A stretch of 64,000 bases of DNA, taken from positions 104,704 to 168,703 of the forward strand of contig JAANDG010000312.1 in NCBI GenBank assembly GCA_036852015.1, in the 5' to 3' direction. Below, in pieces: positions 48,201-59,674 of this stretch; within the stretch, counting starts at the first letter, position 1; every line of letters starts with the position of its first letter. The notes under the pieces are model-generated. The model made no database searches. It was not told where the DNA came from and worked only from the letters and a program-made list of their open reading frames with translations. Position numbers and translations under genes: made by a program. The stretch comes from Pelodera strongyloides. Its lineage: Eukaryota; Nematoda; Chromadorea; Rhabditida; Rhabditidae.

Positions 48201-51200
48201 GCTGCATAAGAAAGCCGGGGTACGCAATGCGTTTCAAAAACCGGCCAATATTTCGCTTTAACATGCTCTGTACAAGTAACACATTACTGAAACGAAACTC
48301 TAAATAATGAAAACCCGCACCATTTTCCGTTTTCTCCCGTTTTTCTTTGCCTTTCTCATCTCGGCCATGTAATGTCGAGGTAGGTCTTCGAATAAATCAT
48401 CGTTGAAAATGGTTCCATCTTGTGATCTGGAAAGGCATGTAATAAGTGAGCGGAGTCTCTTGAAGGGAGACCCAACTTTTGGGAGCATCAACACTATATA
48501 AGGAGAGAACTAGCGTCATGATAACCTTTAGCTATGTAGCTAGTATGGTAAACACAAAGGTACTTTATATTCAAACATCTAGATCTAGCCCGTTTGATTT
48601 AGGCATGGCTACGTCCGAGGCGAGTGTAAATAAGAAGGAAAAGAGATTTATACCTCTTCGTGCGCATCTTCACCTCATCATCGTCCAAGTGTCTGCGTAG
48701 CCGAGAAGAAAATGCTTCCTACAAAAGAGAAAGCTTTCATTTTATGTATGTGCTAGATATGTCTATATGAAAGATCTACAGGACTTTGTAACGCGGTTTA
48801 ATAGTGAGCGCGATAGACAGAGACAGAGAGAGAGAGAGGGAGATGGAGAGAGAGAAAGAAAGAAAAGAGAAAGAGAAAGAGGGGAAATAGAATAGATAAA
48901 AATATATGGCGAATGTGAAATGGGAAAATGCTCACATCTTTATGTCTGTCATCCTTCAAAAACACTTTGTATCGATGGTGCTTTGCACGTCGTTGTGTGA
49001 CACGAATCATGTAATTGTCGTAGGAACGACTGGAAAATATGGTGATTTATTGATTTATTCCTGATTATCGATTATTATTGACTGATTGATTGATTCCTCT
49101 TTATGAATTGATTAATTTCTGCTTCTCCAATGATTAAGCTTGATTATCGATTGATTAAACTCTAATTATCGATTGATTAATTTCTAATTATCGATTTATT
49201 GATTGTTGGTTGCAAAAAACCCTCCTCACCTGATCACCACCTCGGGCATTCCTTCGTTGACCAACCAAGGTTCTAATACATCGGCCAGTCTCTCATTCTC
49301 TGCCCCATGGTCTGCATAGGCGGGCATAGATGCCCACAACTCCTCACGACCCACTGAACCGTAGGCATTTTTCTTGAGATACCTGAAAAGAGAATATGAA
49401 GGCTATTACGAAAACTCGTGCACGAGGCTGGCGGACCACTTTTTTGCCGCACAACTTCTAATGCTGCGCGGCAACTGTGCGAAGTTTTGCGTCCCTCCCA
49501 AAGTAAAGAGTGTCTACGGCCAGTACGTCCAGTGCACTGAATGCCTACCCATCCACTGCATAAATTTTGTATACTACCAAATTTGGTGCGGATGAATGAT
49601 AGACTGAACAGATCGTATTCGAGAAACATAAATGTACTCTTACAGCTATTTAGCAGTATGCATGAGCATCAGCCAGGCATGAGCTAAATACGATAATATA
49701 AGTTAGCATAACCATTGCCTACCAGTATCATTATTGTTAATTTAGACTCATGGCCTACACATCAACCGCTTTTCCCTTGCTCACCTTCTCACTCCAGATT
49801 TGAAGTCGTCCTCAAAGACGAGGTCCCTAATCATTCTAACAATCACACATCCTTTCGTGTAGAGATGAGTGGTGTGAAACGCCTGCTCTACTTCTCCTTC
49901 GGTGGTCATGGGACGGACGAGGGCCGGATGTTCGGGACCAGTCTGGCAATTAAGATAATTAGGATAATTAGGATAATAAACAACTAGACTAGTAATTAGG
50001 ATAATTAGAATAGTAAGACTCATGCTGATGTAAGTTTATACGGTAAGGAACCCTAACCCTAAGAAGAAGTGACAAGCATATTCATAACAAAAACATCGTA
50101 TTGGAATTGTGAGTGTGCCGCAAGGCAAAAAAAACCCAAAATAGGATAATACCTGCTTCCTAGTCAGTTCGGCTAGTCGTGTATAATACTCATGCTCAGT
50201 GAGTAATGGATGATCTTCACGGAGAAAATCGAACACAAAATATGTTGCGAAGCCTTCGTTGAGCCAGATTTCCGACCAGTCTCGCATTGTCACCAAATTA
50301 CCGAACCTGAATTTTTTGAGTAGTTCGGAATCTCACAGAATTCGCCTAGAATATCAGACGTGGGTCCAAACCAAAGGGTTAGGGCCATAGGTAAATGGGT
50401 TCGACTCCTCCCTGTGTGCCAATGGATTCTAGAGTCTCCTATAGATATACAACGTTTTGTAAGTCTCAAAAGTTGTGCGCCTAAGTTTCCAACCCTCTAG
50501 GGTATCCAACGTCTTCAAAGAAATTAAATGTCACAGAAGATGCTCACCATTGATGTGCCAATTCGTGTGTGACAATCTTCTCAATACGATATTCGTTGTA
50601 CAAACGGTCCACTGTCATATTCACGTTCTCTGAAATAAAAACATAATTGTAAACCACAAGTATTTACAAACTAACTGTTTATAATTGACAACTGTTACCG
50701 CTTTTGGGAGTGGTAGGTACGAGGGTGGTTTGGGACTATAAGATGCTATTTGATGTCTTATAATGGCTACTTGACAGACGAAATACAGACTCAAGTTACG
50801 AACCTATAGTGATATTCACAAATTCGCTCATCGCGGTCTCATGATATCTTCAAATTTCAAATAACATAACATATGCAGTCCATAAACATTTCCTTTGAAT
50901 AAATCAGTCAACGCAAATTTGGATACTATATTATAGCAACGAAACAATTAGCCAACCTTCCATAGTCGGGTCCATAAGGATTGTCTGTGTTTCGAAAACT
51001 ACAAGTCCCCAGTTTTCCATGGCTCCAACGGGAAACGAATGCGCGGCCACAAAGTCCATTTTGGGAAGTGGATAGAGAACCTGAACATCAAAACGTTGTG
51101 AAATTTATAGATTCAGTAGTCCAATAAAAAAGAAACCTTGTATTTTACATATACCGGTCAATCGTTTTATTTTCTATTGCTACTTCGCAACGCCTTGCTG

Positions 51201-54200
51201 CACCTTGATATCTGATGGCGGTCATTCCTGTAAATCTACAATGTTTTTATTTGGTGCTTTCAATTTAGACAGAATAGCATTTTCACATTTCTTAGATATT
51301 CATTGTGGTATTTCCTTGACAAAACTTGTGCGACATTTTATGTTTGTAATAAATGTTATGTTATGTTATTTTACACTCTCATTTGCTAATCTTCCTGCAC
51401 ACTGCCAAGAGTTCACGAATTTTTAGCTGATCGTTTCAAATGATGAACCCACTTCAAGTTCCTCCTCATGTCTGTCCAACATTGTTGGCGAAAAGTTGGC
51501 GGCGAACCGTGCCGCGAGGTAGTCTTCCCTGGCTGTCCACACAATCAGGGGCACATTGCGGTGTGTGCGGGTTTCAAGCGGACGGTACTCGCCTGAAGTC
51601 AGTGTTAATTAAGTAAGATGAAGGGAAAATATGTCCGAGTAGCCAGTTTTTATTCCTTTGTCCTGACGACCTCCATATGACAAATATTGACAAATAAAGC
51701 AAAATGTTTCATCAGTGCAATAAGTTGCACGAAAGCTTACTGCTTATAATTTAAGCTGGGCATTGTATCGAATTTTACAATTATTTTACCTACTATACAA
51801 TCTACTAAACATTTCCTTACGGAAATAAAAATAACGTTTGGATACAGGAAGGAAATCTGTTTTTTCTTTTTTTTTTGAGCAAAAAATTGAACGCAAAAAT
51901 GCAGGTCAGGCTCACGAGAACACATATGCTGAAAAATTTTATGCTGTGCGCATGATCTGTTAATGGATTGCCATTTCGCGCCGGAAAAGTGGGCTGTGCG
52001 AATTCGCACAGCAAACTTTCCAAATTCGCGCCGGCAAAATTCCCGGTGCGAAATCGCAGACTCTCATGTGCTCTGCGAATTCCAAATATGAAAACGTCAC
52101 TGATAGGAATTGAAAACTCATCGAGTTATTTGGCAAACGATAGCTGCGGATATACTACTATCAGCGGAGAAGAAAGAGGGGTTTTGATATACGTAGCAGG
52201 TGAAACGTATGCCTATGGTATGTTCAGCGGTTCAGCCTTCAGCCGGTAGTTTTTGTCAAAAAACACCTTCTTACGTTTCATGCAAGGCGGCTTTCGTGAC
52301 TTCGTTATGTTCGTAGAGTTCTTCCGCATAATTTGAGTATTTTCAATGCAAGTGACTTTCTCGTGAGCCTGACCCTTTAAAAGTAAAAAGACTTTTGACT
52401 CTTTTAGGTATTCTTGTTTCAGGAGCATCTCTTAACATAGGCAAAAACGTAGTCGCTTTCTTACCGACAGCAAAAGCTAGTAGGTATGTGCTCATTGGCG
52501 GGGTTTCCTGGAATACGGTAGTCGTTACAGTAGTCATTCCCTGAGACCGTATCCTCTCAGCGCGTCGTAGTCGGTCGATAGCATTCTCATCTACTCCAGG
52601 CATATTGGAGAGGACCACAAGGTGGGCGGCGTGTTTAACTGAAACATTTTTCAGGTAACTTTTGCGTGTACATAAGCCGCTCGTCGTTTCGCCCGCTGGC
52701 TATTGTTGGATATCCAGCAAATGTTACGATGTTTTAGGATCGCCTGCTATAAGGCGAAGTGGCGAAATTTTTGACACAAATTCAATTTACTTCTTGTTTT
52801 ACTTTATGGGAAGCTACTTGTGTATGAGAAGAGAACACAACTATCAAACTAGCCGTGGATATAAAAGATGAATTTGAAAAATTAGCATTTGCAAAATTAT
52901 ATTGCAAAATTCAGCGTTGCTGAGTATTTCGAGTATTGCAAAAAGAGTTGTAGAAAGTACAAGGTGGGTCGTTGCATTATCATATGTAACCAAAATAACC
53001 AAAATACTTTTGACTATGCAGCGACTTCCCAGATACTCACTTCAGTCTTTTCATAGCTGCTTTATGTTTCTTCATGGCGTAATTTGGGATACAGATAACG
53101 GACCTTATGGTATTCAGAAGGTAAGAAGGTTCCTTGTAAATACCTGTCACATTAAACGTGGCCTTCGTAGACGGCTCATCCCAACACGGAAAGAAGTTCC
53201 TCGCAAGTGAAGGTTCGAATTTAGTGGTGAACGACAGAATCTCTGATGAGGCGTTACCCTGGAATGGTGATTTATCAGAGTACCAACTGGTAAACATTAG
53301 CCCGTATTCTCGGGCTGCACGGAACTTCAAAAATGGGAACATGTTCCGGGAAAATATCCGCACGGAAATCTTCCGCTGCGGAACTGGTTCCGCTCTGGAA
53401 GGGCGCCAGAATTCGAATCGAACGGAACATATTCCGCGTAGTTTAAAACCTTGGCTTTACCATTAGTTTTCTTTCATATCTTGAGTTTATATTATAATAG
53501 TTTATTTTTTATATATAATTTAACACATCTGCTCTTTGTTTATAGTAAATTTCTAACATTAATGGGCTTAATTTTTCACTAACGAACTGTAAATTTAACG
53601 AAAATTATTCTTTAAAAATAAAAAAGGTGAAAGAAAAACAAATAACAAAAATTTACAAAAGAAATAAAGTAAAAATAAAGCAACGGAAAATTTCCGTCGT
53701 GATTTCCCACCCAAAACCATCGGGGAAATTTTTGTATGGAAAAAAATTTCCGTTTTGCCGAACGGAAATTTGCAGACTACAAACTACACGCTCCGTTTTT
53801 CCGAGAATACCATTCTTTTCGCGGAACGGAACATGTTCCGCGACGGAAAATTTCCGTGCGCCCCAGAATACGGGCTATTGAGAGCAGCTTTTCAAGAAGT
53901 GAGTATGCTTGCATAATTTGTTTTCTTACTCTCTATCATAATGTTTCTCATGGGAATTGGAGGTCTGCTGGATTCACATAGAGGTCCTAGCTCCCAAAAC
54001 GGGACTTTCCGGGAATGTTCGCCCAAATGGGCGATTTCAAGTTACAGTACTCCCATTCCCACAACTCACCGTCTGCGCCACATTACAGTTGATTCCATTC
54101 TGTTCTCCACAAATTTCTGTACAAAAATCGATTTCCAATTTGTATTTTGCTCGCCGAAGCCGCTCCTTTAGTCGTAATCGAGTCAACTTTTTACTCAACT

Positions 54201-57200
54201 CGTGTTTCACTGAGGATATTGCGACAATTTTACCTGAAATTATTCAAATGTACAATGTTCTAGAATAGTTATCAGTGCCTAATGAAACCAAATAATTCAG
54301 TGAATCTTATCGTGGCATTTGTTTCTGCCAATGCTCTATCTATCTAGACCCGATGGAAGTTGGATATGCCTAGTGGACATAACATGTCCCTCTGTTTAGA
54401 GTAGGGACTGTAGGGAGGATTTAACGGCTAATTCGTAAGTTTAACCATTACCATCTCTTCGCAACCGTATCCTATTCAATTTCAACTTGGGTCCCGAGTG
54501 GAAGACAATTTCCTCATCTGTCGAATTACCATACGATTGAAGATGAATAGTTGCATTACCAGAGATCAGCTTTTTAAAGGAAAATTGAGTGAAGTCAAAC
54601 TGAAAAGAGTGCACATAGATAAAAAATAATAATAAGTGAAGCATGCTTGGAGTTTTTCTGACATCTTGAGTTCGAGAATCGAGTTGCGTTCTGCGCCGGA
54701 AGGACATATAAAGGTACATTTTTGAATATAATACAAAACAAACTACAACTTAGGTCCTAAATACATACCTTGAGATCATAATGAATGGGCAATATGGTAG
54801 TAGGAAGAGGAATTAAAAGTGTTTTCTTCTTGGAAGGCGCCATTCCAGCGTGAAGCACCTTTAATTGGTAGTTCATTCATCATACGAATAGTCGGAATAG
54901 TATGTGAAGCGCCGCGAACGGTTTGCAACCATTCGTCCGCTAAGAAATGCAATACAAGTTGGCCCAAATGAAGACGCTTGCACGTTCGCACCAAAGTTTC
55001 TTTTGATAATGTTTGCTTTAGTGACGTCATTCCTAATTATCAAACACAATCGTATTATATAAAAGAGTAACTGTAGCCTAATTTGCATACCGATGTGCGT
55101 TACGGAAATGCAAATTTTCGACAAATGGCATAAAAAGAGTGCCGCAGCTCAATATGCATATGCATATTGAAGTATGCATATGCGATTGTTTCCTCTTATG
55201 TGAATTTGTTATGATACGTTTGAAACTTTGTATATAAGTATGCCCATGCTAAACCAATCATATCTCCATGTCAGTCGCCTCAGGCGGCGTGAGCCGACTG
55301 GTATTAAATAAAAGTAAATAAAAATTACTCACTTCCATGAATTCAAAATTCTCAAAAACTGGCGGGTGGACGTCTTCTAATGTGAAGTTCTTCACGGTGA
55401 CTAACTAAATAAGTAAGACTGTACGACATTTAACGGTAGTCAATTGTGTAGGCTCACCACAAATGTGTACCCGTTTCACCAACATTTACGTTTACGACAA
55501 CCGACGTTGTGTTTAGACTTTAGACAAAGCGCTAGAAGTACACAGGGCTTGCGTAAATGTCGATGAAACTGGTTTATGTCTTCAAAATATAACGCAATTT
55601 GTTGAAACCAGTCAAAATGGTCAGCCGGGATAAAAGGTAAGATACTACCCGCCTACCCGGTCATCACAACATTCACTATTTTGTCGGTGGTTTAAAAACC
55701 TAATAATCATAACAAGCAACTAACATTCTACGGACATATTAATCTCTACTCTGCTCACACAACACAAACACAACATGCACGAGCACAAACTACACACTAC
55801 AGACGACACCGATCTGCTCACCGGGATTAGCTTTTCCATAACAGTCGGGGTCACTGTGGTTGTGGTTATCGTAGTGGACACAGTAGTGCTGCTACTTCGA
55901 GATGTGACCGAGGTGCGGGTGAAGGGGATGCGGTTCGTGCTCAGATGCTGCTTATTGGAATCGTCTGCGGCGTATCGCGCATGCGTTTCCGGAATCTTAA
56001 TGGTCGTTCGATGCTCATTGGCCGAGGGGGAGTTATCTCGATGGTGATTGGTGGTTGTATGGTGATGTGATCGTACTCTGTGTCCTGACGTTGGCGTAAC
56101 GTGCGTCAGCGTTTTTGGAGGGAAAAGCTGCAAACCAATTAAGGACGTAGTTTTATCTGGGCAGAAATATATTTTAAAGCGGTATGGCACGTGGTTTGGT
56201 AACTTATGCTGGACCACTACAACCTATGAATTCAAAGACATCGAAATTTGTATATAATACATGGAAACGAAGCTATCTATCATACTATCATACATTTCAC
56301 AAATCACGCGCCACATCGATTTAAAATCATTCGTACAACAAACTTGCATTGCTTTGTCGCTGTTTAGAAAACATTCGAAAAAAGGTATTGGTAAGTATAA
56401 ATAGGTAAACAAAAAAACTTGGTGCATTTAAAGCGAAATACCGGCCGGTTTTTGAAACGCATCGAGTACTACCTGCTTTCCTACGCTTCACATGCAAATG
56501 AGCATAAATTTGAATAAAAAATAGACCCCAATAGACCCCTTTTAGCATAACTGCATAAGAATGCTGATATTTGAGATGCATTTCAAAAACCGGCTGGTAT
56601 TTCGCTTTAAAAGTGCTTGTTCATAAAACCGTGTATTCTTAGTCGGCTACTACACACAAATATATTTTCATTCACTTACACATTGTGCAACACAGTCAGA
56701 GGACAAGAGACGCCGGACCTTGAAACAGAGAGACACAATACAGAACACGGAGGAGCAGACAGACATAGAGTGGAGAGGGAAATATGTAATTATTAATTAT
56801 TTGAACATTTAATTAAAGGATCGCAGTCACTCCAAAATCATCATTTTGCTTCGAGTTTACTTGAATTTAGTAAAGAATAAAGAAAAATACTTTACCAAAA
56901 CCGAATAATTTGAATTCCAACTCAGGGAGTGAACAAGTAGAAAAGTAGTTCTACTTAGCTACCGCGGGATTATGAAACGTGTAGTGATATGCCTGCAGAC
57001 CCTTGCAGTATATGTAAAGATATAATATGCAGATATTTGCCGAAATAATTTGCATTTTTCCGATCGGGAAGCAGTTGTATGAACACGTTTCGTGATCCTG
57101 CGGTAGCTAAGTAGAACTACTTTTCTACTTGTTCACTCCCTGAGTTGGAATTCAAATTATTCTGTTTTGGTAAAGTATTTTTCTTTACTCTTTACTAAAT

Positions 57201-58496
57201 TCAAGTAAACTCGAAGCAAAATGATGATTTTGGAGTGACTGCGATCCTTTAAACATGCTTTTACCATACTATCGGGAAAACGACTATTTGTATTTTCAGA
57301 GCTATAAGGGCAAGGGGCTAGAGTTCTACACAAACAGTCAGACAAAATTTAGGATAGGTAAGGGGCATGTTTATATCGAGTTTAAAATAAGCTTACTTCA
57401 GCAAAAGTCTCGTTTTTCACATGTTGTTCAGAGATCCAGTGCCCTGAAAGGAAACCCTTTGTACTTTTATTTTAAAGGATTAGGCACGCGAAAAATTAGC
57501 TGCTGCGTTCGGCAGGAGAGAATAAGCTCCTGTAGTGTCAGCATAACTCTTCCGCTACAACGTGAAACTTCGCGCCATCGCCGCGCACAAAAAAAGGGTC
57601 TACCACAGCGGTGCGGCGCACAATAGAAAGTTACCCACCTATATAGAAGGCGAAAAACACTGCCAAAATAAATACGGCATGTATTAGTAGTACTATTATG
57701 CATCTCCTAGCGTAGTCCGGACGTCGATGAGAGACTGATGAAAACGCAGAGACTACAGAACCTGAGAGAAAGTACTTTTATGAATTGCTACTTTCCATGA
57801 TTGTGTGCGGTGCTTCACTGGCACACAACTGAAAAAAAAAGTGTCCAACCCTCAAAACAGCTTGCAAAACGAGCGCCAAATCATGTGGGCAATTTGGGGT
57901 ATTGGAACTTGTTTCGGATAAAAAGACCATTTTAATCCTGTAGTTTGCCTGTTTGCCTGTAGTTCATTGTAGAGTTCAGAAAAATTTGGTCTAGGGTTTG
58001 AAAATAAACTATAAAAGGATATACTTGATAATTCTAAGACTAAGACCGTACAGAATAGAATCATAAAACTCTAACTCACTATCATTATTCGGACTATGTT
58101 GAATATTGTTGCGAAGGCATGGCTCCGCTTCATCTTGAGGCGTTGACACCTGAATTTTAGAAAAATAAGTTTCTTTTGTCGCAAATGTTTTAAAGCGAAA
58201 TACCGGCTGGTTCTTGAAACATGTTGAGTACACCAGCATTCTTATGCAGATTATGCAAATGAATATAAATTAGAATAAAACATCAAGCTAAATTCGGGTA
58301 AATTAGCATAAATACGAAAGAACTCAGTTGTACACGATGCGTTTCAAAACCGGCGGGTATTTCGCTTTAAATTATATCAAATCAGAAGGTTTTCGTTGAA
58401 CTCGAAAAAATTATAAAATGAAAACAAGCAAAAAAATAACCGTACCTTCATCTTATTTGCTGTCAGTATGCAGTGCTCAGCTCCCTGACTTATCAT
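42205..58496 (-). CDS. M1 family zinc aminopeptidase, type II membrane protein (about 1,225 aa)
   Basis: About 31 exons from ATG 58496 to TGA 42207-42205. Most junctions keep phase. The cytosolic start (58496-58446, 58149-58080) leads to a membrane anchor in 57761-57639 (IIVLLIHAVFILAVFFAFYI), then a Thr/Ser/His-rich stalk (56156-55822). LPTTILPIHYDL (54858-54769) opens the peptidase. FPCWDEPSTKATF (to 53144), VGAMENWG (51080-50957), HELAHQW (50629-50548) and WLNEGFA (50306-50153) follow, with exactly 18 residues between the second His and the Glu, so the HEXXH-X18-E zinc site is intact. The transition-state tyrosine is in LYTKG (49942-49785). PFRVNYDIANW (45534-45385) opens the C-terminal helical domain, which ends at 42339-42205. 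Odd points: an extra charged stretch of about 80 residues (49029-48321), an unresolved exon near 54717-54650, and an inserted element in the exon at 53887-53144. Expected role: cell-surface or ER peptide trimming. Confidence 0.85.
42513..42580 (+). repeat. Dispersed repeat, copy B
   Basis: Partner of 40230-40311, in the last intron of the aminopeptidase gene. Confidence 0.6.
43462..43644. repeat. ~180-bp inverted-repeat MITE, copy 5
   Basis: TTAAAGCGAAATACCAGCTG end and inverted CCGGCCGGTATTTCATTT end. Aminopeptidase intron. Confidence 0.8.
43812..43838 (+). repeat. Short interstitial telomere repeat (GGCTTA, 4.5 units)
   Basis: Same hexamer as the long array near 5.3 kb, in an aminopeptidase intron and about 90 bp from a MITE copy. 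Confidence 0.9.
43926..44080. repeat. ~180-bp inverted-repeat MITE, copy 6 (left end shortened)
   Basis: TTAAAGCGAAACCCATCGAG lacks about 24 bp of the usual left end. The right end is complete (ACCGGCCGGTATTTCGCT). Confidence 0.75.
45725..47366 (+). mobile_element. Non-autonomous Helitron-like element, 1.64 kb, with internal tandem repeats
   Basis: Starts A|TCTTATTATATAAAG and ends GCCGACTGG|T, with hairpin CGCCTCAGGCGGCGG just inside the 3' end, matching three shorter family members here. Between 46.1 and 47.3 kb it has five imperfect copies of a ~220-bp unit, marked by CAATTTAGGAGGAATA near 46355, 46512, 46733, 46957 and 47189. I see no RepHel coding region. It lies in an aminopeptidase intron, antisense to the gene. 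Confidence 0.75.
48081..48260. repeat. ~180-bp inverted-repeat MITE, copy 7
   Basis: TTAAAGCGAAATACCAGCCG and inverted CCGGCCAATATTTCGCTTTA. Aminopeptidase intron. Confidence 0.8.
53300..53875. mobile_element. 576-bp inverted-repeat element inside an aminopeptidase exon
   Basis: Ends GCCCGTATTCTCGGGCTGCA and the inverted GCGCCCCAGAATACGGGC match over about 21 of 24 positions and are flanked by TA on both sides, as for Tc1/mariner-type MITEs. The inside is rich in TTCCG/CGGAA palindromes. It has no coding capacity. Taking it and one TA out leaves one open frame leading into MFTSWYSDKSPF of the aminopeptidase. Confidence 0.8.
55050..55301 (+). mobile_element. Short Helitron-like element
   Basis: A|TCGTATTATATAAAAGAG start, hairpin GTCGCCTCAGGCGGCG, GACTGG|T end. 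Aminopeptidase intron, opposite orientation to the gene. Confidence 0.75.
56427..56610. repeat. ~180-bp inverted-repeat MITE, copy 8
   Basis: TTTAAAGCGAAATACCGGCC and inverted CCGGCTGGTATTTCGCTTTA. Aminopeptidase intron. Confidence 0.85.
56813..57252. repeat. Long foldback element with ~156-bp arms
   Basis: 56813-56968 and 57097-57252 are near-perfect reverse complements (TTAAAGGATCGCAGTCACTC and its inverse at the far end), separated by about 130 bp. It ends in TTAA on each side. Aminopeptidase intron. Confidence 0.9.
58189..58370. repeat. ~180-bp inverted-repeat MITE, copy 9
   Basis: TTTAAAGCGAAATACCGGCT and inverted CCGGCGGGTATTTCGCTTTAA. It makes up most of the ~296-bp first intron of the aminopeptidase gene. 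Confidence 0.85.
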
Positions 58497-59044
58497 ATAC
58501 CATTTCTGAAGAAATAAAATAAAATAACTAAAAATTAGTTCCCAAAGCTTGATCACAATCTTGCGCACATACAATGAGAAAATAAAAATGAGCATGATCA
58601 AGGATTCAATAATCAATGAGCGTCAGCTAACGACGAATTCTCAGAATAATACCGTAGCTAGAAGTTAACAATGCTCGTAAAGTTGTGCATTATCATTTAC
58701 TGTTTTACCGTACCGTAGAATGAAACCGTAGCTAGATTACCCCACAAGTTACCATTGCACGTAAAGTTGAGCATTATGAATTACTGTTTTCGCAGTACTA
58801 GTGAAGAAAAATCAGCACAATTTTTTTCTTACTGCATGCCATTTTAGGGAACAAGAACTTGGCTTATATGCCATAATAATCCGACACTCAGTGCGCGATA
58901 AATCCCAAAATTGGAAACCTGGAATGGTGTGGTTATAGCAAGCTACCATTAAAATGGTACTAGAAAGAAACCCTGGTGGAAGTAGTACCAGAGCAAGATG
59001 AGCCGAACTATTACAACGGTAATTATTGAGAAAGCTACAGTACT
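58497..59044. other. Upstream region of the aminopeptidase gene
   Basis: AT-rich, with direct repeats around TACCGTAGCTAGA..GTT (58651-58780). Presumed promoter and outron. No gene is seen. Confidence 0.45.
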
Positions 59045-59083
59045 TCGACTAGAGCTCGGCGCGCGCTGCGCGCGCGCCTCGCT
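59045..59083. repeat. GC-hairpin module, left copy of the first half
   Basis: CTTCGACTAGAGCTCGGCGC then GCGCGCTGCGCGCGCGC and CTCGCTCTAG: a self-complementary stem. The same start recurs at 63636. Confidence 0.75.
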
Positions 59084-59575
59084 CTAGCGTGTTACGTTTT
59101 AATATATATTTGCACATTATTGCATTTATTCTCCACCGAATGCACGCCATACATCAGCATTGATGTTCGTGCCAATGAAATGAAATTTCTGCATATATTT
59201 ATTTTGAACAGCCTTGTTTCTAAAGCATTTTTGCGCTGCGCGCGCCTCGCTCTAGCGTGTTACGTTTTAATATATATTTGCACATTATTGCATTTATTCT
59301 CCATCGAATGCACGCCATACATCAGCATTGATGTTCGTGCCAATGAAATGAAATTTGTGCATATGTTTATTTTGAACAGCCTTGTTTCTAAAGCATTTTT
59401 GCGCTGCGCGCGCCTCGCTCTAGCGTGTTACGTTTTACTATCTATTTGCACATTATTGCATTTATTCTCCATCGAATGCGCGCCATACATCATCATTGAT
59501 GTTCGTGCCAATGAAATGAAATTTGTGCATATATTTATTTTGAACAGCCTTGTTTCTAAAGCATTCTTGCGCTGT
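59084..59575 (+). repeat. 168-bp tandem satellite, three copies
   Basis: Units start at the TCTAGCGTGTTACGTTTTA motif at 59083, 59251 and 59419 (spacing exactly 168). Each carries TCGAATGCACGCCATACATC or a close variant, which resembles the ~129-bp satellite further right. Each unit includes a copy of the GC-hairpin arm (CGCGCGCCTCGC). Confidence 0.85.
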
Positions 59576-59665
59576 CTATTCTTGGATACTCGGCCCGCTA
59601 CGCGGGCCTCGATATCCGTTAGATCACTCGGCGGGCCTTCGGCCCGCCTCGTTCGCCTTTCGTCA
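59576..59665. repeat. GC-hairpin module, left copy of the second half
   Basis: ACTCGGCCCGCTACGCGGGC and CGGCGGGCCTTCGGCCCGCC are two adjacent stems. They recur in the same order near 63716-63790. Confidence 0.75.
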
Positions 59666-59674
59666 ATGGCAGAA

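Noticed and set aside
54776..55030. 84-codon minus-strand frame before LPTTILPIHYDL
   Set aside because: The exon that joins in phase starts at 54858 in another frame. The longer frame has no M1 resemblance.
55775..56047. Plus-strand frame with a hydrophobic run
   Set aside because: It is antisense to the Thr/Ser-rich stalk exon of the aminopeptidase. The Val-rich run is the reverse complement of Thr codons.
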